DNA of 64,000 nt from Mesorhizobium sp. AR02 (lineage in GTDB: Bacteria; Pseudomonadota; Alphaproteobacteria; Rhizobiales; Rhizobiaceae): NCBI RefSeq assembly GCF_024746835.1, contig NZ_CP080533.1, positions 1-64,000 of the forward strand, given 5' to 3'. Positions 7,971 through 17,763 of the stretch are shown here, piece after piece. A program made the translations under genes and the position numbers. Positions within the stretch are counted from its first letter, which is position 1. Each line of letters opens with the position of its first letter. The notes under the pieces were generated by a model. The model had not been told where the DNA came from. It was given only the letters and a program-made list of their open reading frames with translations, and did not search any database.

Positions 7971-8383
7971 ACGGATCGATCTACGCGTCCGGAGCCAGTC
8001 GCACCGGCGTTCAACGTGAGCAGTTTGAGGACGGGCACGAAGCCGGGGCTCACTGCGGAGAGGCTGCGCGCTGGTATCCACGGACCCGGTGCCTCATCGC
8101 CGCCGCGCCATCTGCTTAGAACGTTTTCGATACTCGGTGAATTTGACGAGTTGGACGCCAAGCACACTTGCAGTCGAATATCATCTTTCGGCTACTGTGG
8201 CCCGCAAGGTAGGAAGCGGCACTCAGCTAGAAAGGGGCGAAGCGACCTGAGCTCCGAAGCTCGGCTATCAGGATGATGGCCGCTCCGCAGTGGTCAACCT
8301 TCGCTTGCTCACTCAGCGGAGACGCATACCAGGCAGCCAATTCTGCCACCCAAACGGCGGTGTCCCCGTTTACCGATGCGCAT
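7971..8383. other. Stretch without a recognisable gene
   Basis: About 410 nt between the helicase remnant and the next gene. A 60-codon minus-strand frame (8227-8409) lacks a ribosome-binding site. Nothing else is seen; the break at about 7970 suggests a deletion or rearrangement junction. Confidence 0.5.
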
Positions 8384-8785
8384 CTAAGTTGTCCGTTCTT
8401 CGCCATCACGATTATTAATTGCCTTGCAAAGTGCCGGGCGGATTGCGGTGGGAACGGGCTGCACGATATATTCGAGTTGCTGTTTTAGAGCGTAGGTCTC
8501 GGCCGCTCCATGGTCGGAAAATCCAACTCCACGTGGGTCGGCGTGTGATCGCGTATCAAATGATCGATAGAGGGCGGCTTCTGACGTTCGAACATCCGCC
8601 GCATAACCCGCGCCGAAGTCATAACCGATCGGTCGGTGCGGAATATCCTCGCCGAGACGCGCCGGGGTAGCGGAACCCGGCTGGGTTGAAACATCATTGG
8701 CAGGTTGGTGTTCCCAGCCTGCCCAGGACTTCTGCGAAATGCGGCTCGTTTTCCTGTCTCTTGTAAGCGGCTCCGTCATTGACAT
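8384..8785 (-). CDS. Unknown protein downstream of hsp20 (133 aa)
   Basis: A 133-residue hydrophilic protein, MSMTEPLTRDRKTSRISQKS onward, with IGYDFGAGYAADVRTSEAALYRSF in the middle and a helical C-terminus (AAETYALKQQLEYIVQPVP). It is not recognised. The ribosome-binding site AGGAGG lies just before the two possible ATGs (8785 and 8779), and the spacing favours 8779. It follows the Hsp20 gene by 68 nt in the same direction and probably belongs to the same heat-inducible transcript. No membrane segment or signal peptide is seen. Confidence 0.6.
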   Translation of the reverse strand: MSMTEPLTRDRKTSRISQKSWAGWEHQPANDVSTQPGSATPARLGEDIPHRPIGYDFGAGYAADVRTSEAALYRSFDTRSHADPRGVGFSDHGAAETYALKQQLEYIVQPVPTAIRPALCKAINNRDGEERTT

Positions 8786-8853
8786 CCCTCCTCTTCGGCG
8801 AAGGATAAAGGATACCGACCGGGCCCCGCTGGCCCGGCCGGCTTTGTCGGCGA

Positions 8854-9363
8854 TCATTTGCTGCCGTTGATCGCAATGCGTTTTGCGCTTGCCTGCGCCT
8901 TTTCGGATTTCGGCAGCGTTACCGTGAGCACACCGTTCTTGAACGTCGCCGCCACCTTGTCCTCGTCGACCTCGCGGCCCATACCAAAGCGCCGTTCAAA
9001 ACGCCCATAATAGCGTTCGCTGAACTGGCGATCCTTGTCCTCGGTTTCGGATTTCTTCTCGCCGCGAAGCGTCAGGACGCCGTCTTCCAGCATCACCTCG
9101 ATGTCTTTTTCATCGAGGCCCGGCACCTCGGCTATCAGCTGGATTTCCTTGTCATTCTCCGAGAATTCGACGCTTGGCCAGGTGCCGTTTCGAGGAGTCA
9201 TGCGGCTAAACACCGAGGGGGTGTCAAAGCCGCGGAAGACTTCGTCGAAGAGCTTATTGACATCGCGATGCAGCGACATGAACGGATCCACGTCGCCACC
9301 GCGGTAGACACTCGGAGCTTGGTTGTTGCCCCGGTGCCAGGGAATCAAGTCACGTACACTCAT
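8854..9363 (-). CDS. Hsp20-family small heat-shock protein
   Basis: A 169-residue small heat-shock protein. The alpha-crystallin domain spans about residues 62-160: WPSVEFSENDKEIQLIAEVPGLDEKDIEV, then LTLRGEKKSE, the RFERRFGMG segment, and the GVLTVTLPKSEK strand that carries the conserved G-V-L motif. The N-terminus (DLIPWHRG, DPFMSLHRDVNKLFDEVF) is the usual substrate-binding arm. It would act as an ATP-independent holdase in the cytosol. ATG 9363 is preceded by AAAGGAGA. It lies 91 nt downstream of a second hsp20 gene in the same direction and is probably co-transcribed with it. Confidence 0.95.
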   Translation of the reverse strand: MSVRDLIPWHRGNNQAPSVYRGGDVDPFMSLHRDVNKLFDEVFRGFDTPSVFSRMTPRNGTWPSVEFSENDKEIQLIAEVPGLDEKDIEVMLEDGVLTLRGEKKSETEDKDRQFSERYYGRFERRFGMGREVDEDKVAATFKNGVLTVTLPKSEKAQASAKRIAINGSK

Positions 9364-9454
9364 TGTCTTTTCTCCTTTCGTTTTGTGTTTTATGGTCCGC
9401 AGCCAACCCCACCCACGTCGGGACGGGGTGTTCGCGCAGGCCGATCACCGAAGA

Positions 9455-9925
9455 TCAGGCCGCTACGTTGCCTTCAATGCGTTTCGACGCCGGCTTCTTG
9501 CCGGGGTCGGCGTTGATGGCGATACGGCGCGGTTTCATCTCCTCGGGAATTTCCTTCTTGAGGTCGATGATCAGCAGGCCATTTTCGAGCTTTGCTCCGA
9601 CAACGCTTACATGATCGGCGAGTTCGAAACGGCGGAGGAACGGCCTCAGCGCCAGGCCATGATGGAGGTGCTGAACCTCCGTGTTTTCCGCCTTGGCGCC
9701 CTCGATCACGAGCAGGTTCGGTTCGTGTGTGATCGTAAGCTCGTCTTCGCCAAATCCGGCGACCGCGATGACGATGCGATAGGCATCCTCGCCAACCTTG
9801 GCAATGTCGTATGGCGGCCAGTTGTCCCCATTCTGGGGCGGAATGGCGTTCTCGAGCAGGTTGAAGACGCGATCGAAGCCGATGCTCGACCGGTAGAAGG
9901 GGGAAAAGTCCAGGTTCGTTCTCAT
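9455..9925 (-). CDS. Hsp20-family small heat-shock protein (IbpA-like)
   Basis: A 156-residue class A, IbpA-like Hsp20. The N-terminus (MRTNLDFSPFYRSSIGFDRVFNLLE) matches rhizobial IbpA/HspA proteins. The alpha-crystallin domain follows (YDIAKVGEDAYRIVIAVAGF, LLVIEGAK, GLALRPFLRRFELADHV) with the C-terminal GLLIIDLKKEIPEEMKPRRI carrying the IXI-type motif. The start at 9925 is chosen because AGGAGG lies 7 nt before it and the homologous N-terminus begins here; the frame extends further upstream without support. It heads the hsp20 operon, and its leader may act as an RNA thermometer. Confidence 0.95.
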   Translation of the reverse strand: MRTNLDFSPFYRSSIGFDRVFNLLENAIPPQNGDNWPPYDIAKVGEDAYRIVIAVAGFGEDELTITHEPNLLVIEGAKAENTEVQHLHHGLALRPFLRRFELADHVSVVGAKLENGLLIIDLKKEIPEEMKPRRIAINADPGKKPASKRIEGNVAA

Positions 9926-10051
9926 AGCTACATCCTCCTTGGAGCAACATAGGTACGAGGAGCGCCAAGAAGCCCGGCGCTCCCTGACAGTGTCGGTCCC
10001 TCTCAGCGACCGACGATCGAAAAGTTGGGAATCGATTTGCGCAACGTCAAG
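9926..10051 (-). promoter_or_regulatory. hsp20 leader: possible ROSE-like RNA thermometer and heat-shock promoter
   Basis: The leader of about 100 nt ends in TTGCTCCAAGGAGGATG just before the start codon; ROSE thermometers in rhizobial hsp20 genes have a conserved UYGCU element that pairs with the AGGA of the Shine-Dalgarno sequence. Upstream, CTTGAC on the minus strand (10051-10046) could be a -35 of an RpoH promoter; the -10 is weak. The call is based on motif and position only. Confidence 0.4.
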
Positions 10052-10175
10052 GGGTTTCGGAATCAGTTTTCGGGAGCAATCAGTGTCTGTCGGTACGCGC
10101 ATTCAAAGGTCGGCGCTGCTGGAAAGCCCTCTCTCAAATGCCCATCTAGTTCGCGGATATTGGAAGGAGGAAACG

Positions 10176-10430
10176 ATGGCTATTACTCGCGAACAAGTTG
10201 TCTCGGTCCTCGGACCCATGGACAACGCGACGATTGCGGAAATCATCGCGTCCGGTGCTTCGCTTGAAGAGTTGAGAGAGGCATGGGCATGGGCTTTTGG
10301 TGACGAGGCGTTGATCAACCAAGGCCGACCGCTGCCGGGAACACGGGTGGCAGCTCTAATCGACCTGATTGAGCCCGACGAAGAAGACCTGGCGGACCCG
10401 GCCAAAGCGGGCCCGGGCGCCGGCTATTGA
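10176..10430 (+). CDS. Small acidic protein of unknown function, divergent from hsp20
   Basis: An 84-residue acidic protein. It starts MAITREQVVSVLGPMDNATI with GGAAGGAGG ahead of the ATG. Predicted fold: helices through residues 5-60 (EIIASGASLEELREAWAWAF, ALIDLIEPDEEDLADP). The pattern of an A-E-I-I-A-S-G-A-S-L-x-E-L motif followed by a conserved-looking Trp pair resembles small stress-island proteins seen beside hsp20 genes in Rhizobiales, but no named family is recognised. It is transcribed away from the hsp20 pair, sharing the 250-nt intergenic region, so shared heat or stress control is possible. Confidence 0.7.
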   Translation: MAITREQVVSVLGPMDNATIAEIIASGASLEELREAWAWAFGDEALINQGRPLPGTRVAALIDLIEPDEEDLADPAKAGPGAGY

Positions 10431-10612
10431 ATCGTGACGTGCCGTCCAGGTCCAGGCAGACGCGCTCAATCGCGCGATCCGCCTGGCAAGTTGCTTCTGC
10501 CGAAGAAGGCATTCGAACTGCATGAAAAGGCAACAAGGGTCTGGGCCTTCGCCCGTGCCCCGAAGACACGCCGCTCCGATGCTGCGGCAGTTTGACTACC
10601 GCCGCAGCAAAT

Positions 10613-11019
10613 CTAGCCGTCACTTTCTAAAAGATGGTCCGCACTGCTGATCTTCGGCCCTGTCATCCACGGCGGCGCTGCGGGCAGGTCCTCGATGACA
10701 CCGACCCTACGTGCCCAAGTCGTAAAGGCCTTGTTCGCCGCCTCGGCAGACTTCCGACCATCGTAGGCGGAGTAGCATGTATCACACGCCGCTGCGTGGA
10801 GGAGGCCCCGCCTTTCAACCGGCATTCTTCCAGAAACTCTATCGCATCCATGACACAGCCGACCAGAAACCCTTTCAGCGTCGGGAATTCCGGTGCGAGA
10901 TCGTATCCCTGCCAAACGTAGAGCTGCAAAAGGCTTGGATGATCGGGAAGGTGGTAGTGGATCTCCGCAGTTGTGAGACCGTAGCCCTCGATCTGCAGCC
11001 GGAATTCCCTGCTGACCAT
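10613..11019 (-). pseudogene. Usg-DUF982 chimera with a frameshift
   Basis: From ATG 11019 (ribosome site AAGGAGAG) the frame gives MVSREFRLQIEGYGLTTAEI, then LPDHPSLLQLYVWQGYD and LAPEFPTLKGFL, the first about 47 residues of a Usg-family protein. It then runs straight into VGCVMDAIEFLEECRLKGG, the start of a DUF982 domain. After a one-base frame change near the C-run at 10806-10809, another frame continues LLHAAACDTCYSAYDGRKSA, then EAANKAFTTWARRVGVIEDL, the rest of DUF982, to the stop at 10613. Deletion between adjacent usg and DUF982 genes would explain the fusion. Without the frame change it would be a two-domain protein of about 135 residues. Confidence 0.75.
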
Positions 11020-11042
11020 GCGTCTCTCCTTCTCAGGCACGT

Positions 11043-11390
11043 TCAGGCATCAAGTCTTTGCGGGCGATCTCGATCCCGCCGGTCCTTGAGGTCACAGGCA
11101 ACGTCGGCGCGGATGTCGTCCAGGCGGCGAAGTGCCTCCATGACGGCGTCAAACGTCACCGGCCCCGCAGCACCCGGCGGCTTTCGCAGCGCAGGCATGG
11201 ATTCGACAGCACAAGCATCCGACACCCGTGAGGCAAGGATGGCGCGCTTTTCCTGAGTGTCGAGCGTACGATCGGCCACCACCTCATCGGGGTGATTAAA
11301 GTGCCGCGCCGGGAACAGCAGGCGGTCAAGCGAAAGATCAGCGGTTTCAGGGGCGATCGAGGGGATGTTTTTCGGGAAAGTTCGTTCCAT
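11043..11390 (-). CDS. Conserved hypothetical protein upstream of the Usg chimera
   Basis: A 115-residue protein starting MERTFPKNIPSIAPETADLS with GGAG ahead of the ATG at 11390. The segment PARHFNHPDEVVADRTLDTQ, then EKRAILASRVSDACAVES and a Pro-rich PALRKPPGA, resembles short proteins that I associate with stress-gene clusters of Mesorhizobium and relatives, but there is no named family or known function. The C-terminus (FDAVMEALRRLDDIRADVAC) is helical. The next gene, the Usg-DUF982 chimera, begins 23 nt further on in the same direction, so they form one operon. It is transcribed divergently from groESL. Confidence 0.7.
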   Translation of the reverse strand: MERTFPKNIPSIAPETADLSLDRLLFPARHFNHPDEVVADRTLDTQEKRAILASRVSDACAVESMPALRKPPGAAGPVTFDAVMEALRRLDDIRADVACDLKDRRDRDRPQRLDA

Positions 11391-11547
11391 CGACAGTCTC
11401 CGTTTCCTAACAATCTCCTTGGCATCTTTGGCGTTGCAGTGACCCTTTTCGGCACTCCAACCGCAAAAAAATTTTGTGGAGTTCGGGTCGGATTTCAAGA
11501 CCTAACAATCGCGCGCTCTGGCAAAATAGCTTCATGAATTCATGTCG

Positions 11548-11574
11548 CTAGCACTGTGAAATGCCGAGTGCGAA
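11548..11574 (+). promoter_or_regulatory. CIRCE operator (HrcA site) of groESL
   Basis: CTAGCACTG at 11548-11556, a 9-nt spacer, and GAGTGCGAA at 11566-11574 match the CIRCE consensus TTAGCACTC-N9-GAGTGCTAA at 14 or 15 of 18 positions with the exact spacing. HrcA would repress groESL here. No hrcA gene lies in the window, so the repressor must come from elsewhere in the genome. Confidence 0.85.
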
Positions 11575-11591
11575 AATTTTTTCAGCGACCT

Positions 11592-11620
11592 CTTGAAACA
11601 TCAAAATCGCAAAACTAGTT
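11592..11620 (+). promoter_or_regulatory. Candidate RpoH-type promoter of groESL
   Basis: CTTGAA (11592-11597) and CTAGTT (11615-11620) are 17 nt apart, like the alphaproteobacterial RpoH pattern CTTGAC-N17-CTATAT (5 and 4 matches of 6). It lies 105 nt before groES and just after the CIRCE operator. A leader with no other feature follows. Confidence 0.4.
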
Positions 11621-11724
11621 CGATATGCGCGCGGTGCCGAAAGGGTCGCGTGTTCCGCGCCGGGCCGCTTCGGATGCGACGCGGAGGAGCTTCTTAAACA
11701 CTGTTTGTCCATGAGGAGAACGAC

Positions 11725-12039
11725 ATGACGTTCCGTCCATTGCACGATCGTATCCTGGTGCGCCGCATCGAGGCCGAGGAAAAGACGGCCGGCGGCATTA
11801 TCATCCCAGACACCGCCAAGGAAAAGCCGCAGGAAGGCAAGGTGATCGCCGCCGGTCCGGGCGCCCGCGACGAGAGCGGCCAATTGCAACCGCTCGACGT
11901 CAAGGTTGGCGACCGCATCCTGTTCGGCAAATGGTCCGGCACGGAGATCAGGCTCAATGGCGAGGATTTGCTGATCATGAAGGAATCCGACGTCATGGGC
12001 GTGGTCGAGGCCGAAGTCCAGGCTAGGAAGGCTGCCTGA
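11725..12039 (+). CDS. groES: Co-chaperonin GroES
   Basis: A 104-residue GroES, the lid of the GroEL folding chamber. [20 protein letters not shown] at the N-terminus, the mobile loop [19 protein letters not shown] (which contacts GroEL through the hydrophobic GGIII stretch), and [14 protein letters not shown] are all typical; length is normal (95-105). GAGGAG precedes the ATG. groEL follows after 48 nt. The CIRCE element and a candidate RpoH promoter lie upstream. Rhizobia carry several groESL operons, and plasmid-borne copies such as this are usually extra to an essential chromosomal one. Confidence 0.98.
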   Translation: MTFRPLHDRILVRRIEAEEKTAGGIIIPDTAKEKPQEGKVIAAGPGARDESGQLQPLDVKVGDRILFGKWSGTEIRLNGEDLLIMKESDVMGVVEAEVQARKAA

Positions 12040-12084
12040 GCGGGGTCTTAATCAGTCAAAATGCTGCCTAAAGGAAGGAGTTGA

Positions 12085-13716
<1,632 letters not shown>

Positions 13717-13729
13717 CGGAAACAGCCGG

Positions 13730-13751
13730 GTCCGCGCCCGTGGGCGCGGAC
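13730..13751 (+). terminator. Hairpin after groEL
   Basis: GTCCGCGCCC (13730-13739) and GGGCGCGGAC (13742-13751) form a perfect 10-bp stem right after the groEL stop. There is no U-run, so it may be an RNA-stabilising hairpin or a weak terminator, and read-through into the next small gene is possible. Confidence 0.5.
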
Positions 13752-13763
13752 ACCCCTGACAGA

Positions 13764-13997
13764 ATGGGTGACGCCATGAACATGATGAATTTCAATGTAC
13801 TCCCGCCGCCGTCACGCGCGGCCACCGATCTGAACTACGAGGCGGACCTGAAGGTTGCGCTTGATGCGGTTCTGGCGGACCTGCTCGACAGAACAGAGGC
13901 TGCAGGGTGGGACCGGCGAAAAGCGGCATACACGATTATGTTTCTGGCCGCTCGGAATCTTACCGACAGCAAAAGCCCCATGCAAACGGGAGTTTGA
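13764..13997 (+). CDS. Small unknown protein following groEL (77 aa)
   Basis: A 77-residue protein. The start is ATG 13764 or the ATG four codons later. After a short N-terminal stretch (MNMMNFNVLPPPSRAATDL) it is mostly helical: ADLKVALDAVLADLLDRTEA, GWDRRKAAYTIMFLAARNL. It is not recognised. The gene begins 48 nt after groEL with only a hairpin between, so it may ride on the groESL transcript. A short, acidic helical protein with a conserved Trp in this place could be a chaperone accessory, but that is a guess from position. Confidence 0.55.
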   Translation: MGDAMNMMNFNVLPPPSRAATDLNYEADLKVALDAVLADLLDRTEAAGWDRRKAAYTIMFLAARNLTDSKSPMQTGV

Positions 13998-14112
13998 CGA
14001 GCTAGGTGCTATTTGCTGCGAATATGCCGCTCATTTTGCGCCATCCTTTTGCGCAACGCCGGGGCCTTCGGTCTACGGATCGGTTGAACCAACAACGTGA
14101 ACGGAGGAAAAC

Positions 14113-14433
14113 ATGGAACACAATCAATTTCAGCATCCCGTGAGGTTGCTCGTGGGTCTTGGGTTTCCGACCGACATTCAAAGCGTAAAAGACGCCTTCG
14201 TCCTGCTGGATGAATGGCCGCCATCGAAGCGAAACGCTGCTCATGGCGTCGCGCTCAATGCCTGTCGGGCAGCCCTCGCCGGCGAGGTGGATGCCGAAAC
14301 CGCTTGTAGCACTTTTGTTGCCTTTGCCCGCCGCATGGATTTGCTTGTACCGGCCGCAGGGGACATCGTCGCGGCCAAGGCAGTCGGCGCCCTGGGGGTC
14401 GCTTCGGGAGGCCATTACAACAAGTCGGTGTAG
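14113..14433 (+). CDS. DUF982 family protein
   Basis: A 106-residue DUF982 protein. The family pattern is clear: an N-terminal PVRLLVGLGFPTDIQSVKDA, a central helix-Trp segment FVLLDEWPPSKRNAAHGVAL, then ALNACRAALAGEVDAETACSTFVAFARRMDLLV. DUF982 proteins are small and nearly confined to Rhizobiales, often in several copies on plasmids; the function is unknown. GGAGGAAAAC precedes the ATG. It is followed 24 nt later by another DUF982 unit that has an internal stop, and a third is fused to Usg at 10613-11019. This is the only intact one of the three. Confidence 0.85.
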   Translation: MEHNQFQHPVRLLVGLGFPTDIQSVKDAFVLLDEWPPSKRNAAHGVALNACRAALAGEVDAETACSTFVAFARRMDLLVPAAGDIVAAKAVGALGVASGGHYNKSV

Positions 14434-14457
14434 TCGATCTTAGGGACGGAGAAGGCA

Positions 14458-14703
14458 ATGAGGGATATTCGATTTCCCGAACCAGTGAGACTGCGCCAGA
14501 AATCCGCAAGAGAGCGCATGGTTGCCAGTTCCTGAAAAGCGCTCGAGTGCCTTCATGACCAATGGCCAGAATGGGCGAGAGGACCAAGCTATCGGGCAGC
14601 CTGCCGTACTTGCCGCGACTCCTTGGACGGTTGGCGGGCTCCGCAACAAGCAAGAAGGGCCTTGTTGAAAGCAGCCCGTCGTGCCGGTTTGGTCCAGCCC
14701 TGA
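14458..14703 (+). pseudogene. DUF982 gene interrupted by an in-frame TGA
   Basis: From ATG 14458 (with GGAGAAGGC ahead) the frame reads MRDIRFPEPVRLRQKSARER and reaches TGA at codon 26 (14533-14535). Beyond it the same frame stays open for 55 codons and gives KALECLHDQWPEWARGPSYR, then AACRTCRDSLDGWRAPQQAR and RALLKAARRAGLVQP, a textbook DUF982 body with its W-P-x-x-x-G-P-x-Y core, ending in TGA at 14701-14703. A single-codon change would restore an 81-residue protein. The two halves are too short to be seen as ordinary open frames. It is tandem to the intact DUF982 gene. Confidence 0.8.
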
Positions 14704-14951
14704 TGGCGGGGTGAGATTAAGCAACGGACGTAGTCCTCCGAGGCCGGTCTGGGTTTGCAAACGACGTAATGTGTTTCTAATGGCAAATGACTGAATGTCA
14801 GTGGTGCGCCGGAAGCGGCCGTCGGCGCCTGGCGCACGTCTGGTTTTGAACAAGCGGCGCGTGAACTGGAGACCCAGTGCGGGTTTGGCGATGGCGAGCG
14901 GAGCACATCGTTGATATTAGTGGCGCTCATGCACAGCACAGGGTCTCGCAG

Positions 14952-16031
14952 ATGACTTCCGATTCAGAGAAAGCCGAGTCGGTCGAGCAGTTGCTCGATA
15001 CACCTGACCTTGCCACCGCGCTGGAAAGTGAACAGTTCAAGAAGTTCCTCGACCAGGTGCCCATCGCGATCGCCGTCTCGGACCTGGGTGCTAAGGAGCG
15101 GGTCGTTTATGCCAATCCGGAATTCGAGAAACTGTCAGGCGTGAAGGCGGCGAAGCTTACCCGGGAAAACTGGACAGCACTTTCCGGCACAGGGCTCCAC
15201 CAGCAAAAGGACCGCCCGTTGGTTAAGGCCGTGGTGGAGGAAACTGATTTCGTCGGCACGTTTCGGCTAGATCGAGAGGAAAAACAACCGATCGTCGACG
15301 TCTACTCCAACGTGATCGAGGACGACAACGGCAAGATCTGCTTCCGACTGGTCGCACTGGTCGATGTCTCAGCACACGGCGAAACCGACACACGATCGGT
15401 GGAGGAGCGGGTGCGCGAGAAGGATACGCTGCTGCGCGAGCTGCAGCATCGGGTAAAAAACAACCTACAGATGATCACCGCGCTGATCCGTCTCGAAACT
15501 CGAAACGTCCCCGAGCCGGACCAGAAGCGCTTCGAGAGGCTTGCGGGCCGTGTCGACGCACTGGCGATCCTCTACCAGACGCTGTCGGCTGACGAGCAGA
15601 AGGATGAGGTCGATCTCGGCGTATATCTCAGCCAAATTGCATCCGCAGTCATGGCCTCGCATGCGGTCGAAGGGATACGCCTCGACATGAAGGTGGATAC
15701 CTACCCGGTCTCGATCAACGTTGCCATGCCGGCCGGACTGGTCGTAAACGAGTTGCTCACCAATGCCCTCAAACATGCCTTCAGAGGGCGTGAGGGCGGC
15801 ACGATAACTCTGCATAGTATCGTCAATGGCGACGGCTGCCGGGTGATTATCGCGGATGATGGGATCGGCCTGCCTGAAGGCGAAACCTGGCCCAAGCCCG
15901 GTAAGCTTGGCGCGCTGATCGCGCGCTCTCTGACAGAGAACGCCAAGGCAGAGTTCGAGGTCAACTCGAGTGCGAATGAGGGCACGAGGGTGACTATCGT
16001 ATTCAAACGTTCGGCAGCGGCGGTTGGCTGA
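14952..16031 (+). CDS. PAS-containing HWE/HisKA_2 sensor histidine kinase
   Basis: A 359-residue soluble kinase. A PAS domain spans about residues 30-150 (FLDQVPIAIAVSDLGAKERV, VVYANPEFEKLSG). The phospho-acceptor segment is of HisKA_2/HWE type: LLRELQHRVKNNLQMITALI, with His in LQHRVKNN. The ATPase part has NELLTNALKHAF (N-box) and IADDGIGLPEG (G1). There is no transmembrane segment, so the signal is cytosolic, perhaps redox or light. Kinases of this type often feed the PhyR-NepR-EcfG general stress response in Rhizobiales, which would fit the surrounding stress genes, but no partner is coded here. The start at 14952 is chosen over an upstream in-frame ATG on family grounds. Confidence 0.88.
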   Translation: MTSDSEKAESVEQLLDTPDLATALESEQFKKFLDQVPIAIAVSDLGAKERVVYANPEFEKLSGVKAAKLTRENWTALSGTGLHQQKDRPLVKAVVEETDFVGTFRLDREEKQPIVDVYSNVIEDDNGKICFRLVALVDVSAHGETDTRSVEERVREKDTLLRELQHRVKNNLQMITALIRLETRNVPEPDQKRFERLAGRVDALAILYQTLSADEQKDEVDLGVYLSQIASAVMASHAVEGIRLDMKVDTYPVSINVAMPAGLVVNELLTNALKHAFRGREGGTITLHSIVNGDGCRVIIADDGIGLPEGETWPKPGKLGALIARSLTENAKAEFEVNSSANEGTRVTIVFKRSAAAVG

Positions 16032-16069
16032 AGCGGGTTCAGCCCGCCAGTATCTCGTCGATCCTGCCA

Positions 16070-16177
16070 CCGCCACAAGCCCCGTATTTCCCGCGGCTGA
16101 AGCTCGATAAACCTGACCGGCTGGCTGAAGCGATAGACGGCCGAGTGCTTGACTGAAAAAATCGGCTCGGCTTCCAT
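16070..16177 (-). pseudogene. Fragment of a transglutaminase-like protein N-terminus
   Basis: The minus strand reads PIFSVKHSAVYRFSQPVRF followed by LQPREIR, close to the opening of bacterial transglutaminase-like proteins (I-x-H-x-T-x-Y-R-Y-x-x-P-V, then RPR). The stretch is about 35 codons, with no domain behind it, so it is at most a remnant. The rest of 16032-16730 shows no gene. Confidence 0.35.
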
Positions 16178-16854
16178 CAGTCTCAGATGCGATCTCGCGC
16201 AATCTTAAAGGCCTTTCGAGCTGCATCCGAAGTAGCCCGAACGTTGAACGAACGGTTTCCGCACCTAGCGCCCCTTCGGTTCCGGCGTGTTCCTGAAAAC
16301 GCAATCACCCGCGCATGTAGCGGTTGAGTGGTGATGAATCCAAGACCGACATAACGGCCGGTGCCTCGCTCAACCATCAGGCGACGGCCTGCCGACCTCA
16401 CGAACGGGCGCGGCGGTATTCGCTGTCGCGCCGTTTCGAACCATATGCTCTAAGTTCCGCACTGCCAATTATGCGACTTTCGAAGTACAAATCATGAACA
16501 TGGGATGATGGGTATTCGGTTCAAATTCGCCGCTAGCGTCAGCTTCGCGCACCATAACGGACCTTGAATTCAGGTTTACAGCGGATTGAAAGCACACATC
16601 GTCAGCAATGGCGCAGAGGGTCTAGGTGCGGATTTTGGTCATCAAACATTGGGGTGTCTATCCGGTCCAGATGCTTGACGGCATAGGAGCGGGACTTGAA
16701 AGCGGCGTGGTGCCTGCCAGGCGGGAACGCGCCCCATGCACGAACCCGCTTCGCGGGAGGGTCGCCTCGACCTGAGATGGCGCGACAGGCATTTGACTTG
16801 AGCGGGTAGAGGCGTCGATCTGACCATGGAGTTCCCTTCAACGAGGAACTCGCC

Positions 16855-17760
16855 ATGGCTACCCTGTCGACCGATGCACCAATCTCTCCGCTTCGCCAGC
16901 GCATGCAGCACGACATGCTCATGCGTGGCCTGGGCTCCCATACCCAGCAGGACTACGTTCGTCACGTCCGGCGCTTCGCTGTGTTCCTTGGCCGCTCGCC
17001 GGACACTGCGACGGCTGAGGACATCCGCCGATTCCAGCTGCATCAGCATGAGAGCGGCGTCGGCCCTGCGACGATCAATGGCGCGGTCTCGGCATTGCGG
17101 TTCCTGTTCCTCGTGACGCTGAAGCGGCGGGATCTGGCGCGCGCGCTGGTGATTATGAGGTATCAGCGCAAGCTGCCCGACGTGCTGAGCGTGGAGGAAG
17201 CGGCGCGGCTGCTCGAAGCGGCGCCAGGCATCAAGTACAAGGCCGCGCTCGGTGTCGCCTATGGCGCTGGTCTGCGCGTGTCCGAGGTCGCGCACCTCAA
17301 GGTCGACGACATCGATAGCACACGCATGCTGATCCGCGTTGAACAGGGCAAGGGACGCAGGGACCGCAACGCCATGCTCTCGCCGCAACTTCTGGAACTG
17401 CTGCGGCTGTGGTGGCGCGAAGGCAGGCGGCGCGGGGTGATGCTCCCGCATGGCTGGCTGTTCCCAGGGCGCAGCTGCACGGCGCCGATCTCGTCGCGGC
17501 AACTGCATCGCGCGGTCCAGGAAGCAGCCGAAGTCGCCGGCATCCGCAAGCGCGTCAGCCCGCACACGCTGCGCCACAGCTTCGCCACTCATCTGCTCGA
17601 ACAGGATGTCGACATCCGCGTCATCCAGGTGCTGCTTGGCCACAGCAAGCTCGATACCACCGCGCTCTACACCAAGGTCTCGACGCGGACGATCCATGCG
17701 GTCGCAGGGCCGCTCGACCGGCTGATGGCGCTGATGGAACACAAGACGCCGCCCGGCTGA
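16855..17760 (+). CDS. Tyrosine recombinase of the IS91-type element
   Basis: A 301-residue phage-integrase-family recombinase. The N-terminal SAM-like core-binding domain covers about residues 15-100 (RQRMQHDMLMRGLGSHTQQD). The catalytic domain has the first Arg in GAGLRVSEVAHLK, His-x-x-Arg in SPHTLRHSFATHLL, the second His in LLGHSKLDTT and the Tyr in TALYTKVS. The stop is followed three bases later by the transposase GTG. This recombinase plus HUH transposase pair is a known layout in IS91-like elements; the recombinase probably resolves or assists transposition. Confidence 0.92.
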   Translation: MATLSTDAPISPLRQRMQHDMLMRGLGSHTQQDYVRHVRRFAVFLGRSPDTATAEDIRRFQLHQHESGVGPATINGAVSALRFLFLVTLKRRDLARALVIMRYQRKLPDVLSVEEAARLLEAAPGIKYKAALGVAYGAGLRVSEVAHLKVDDIDSTRMLIRVEQGKGRRDRNAMLSPQLLELLRLWWREGRRRGVMLPHGWLFPGRSCTAPISSRQLHRAVQEAAEVAGIRKRVSPHTLRHSFATHLLEQDVDIRVIQVLLGHSKLDTTALYTKVSTRTIHAVAGPLDRLMALMEHKTPPG

Positions 17761-17763
17761 GCC

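Noticed and set aside
14533..14535. TGA in the DUF982 unit as a recoded (selenocysteine) codon
   Set aside because: No selenoprotein family, no visible SECIS-like hairpin, and DUF982 proteins have no Cys or Sec expected here; a mutation is simpler.
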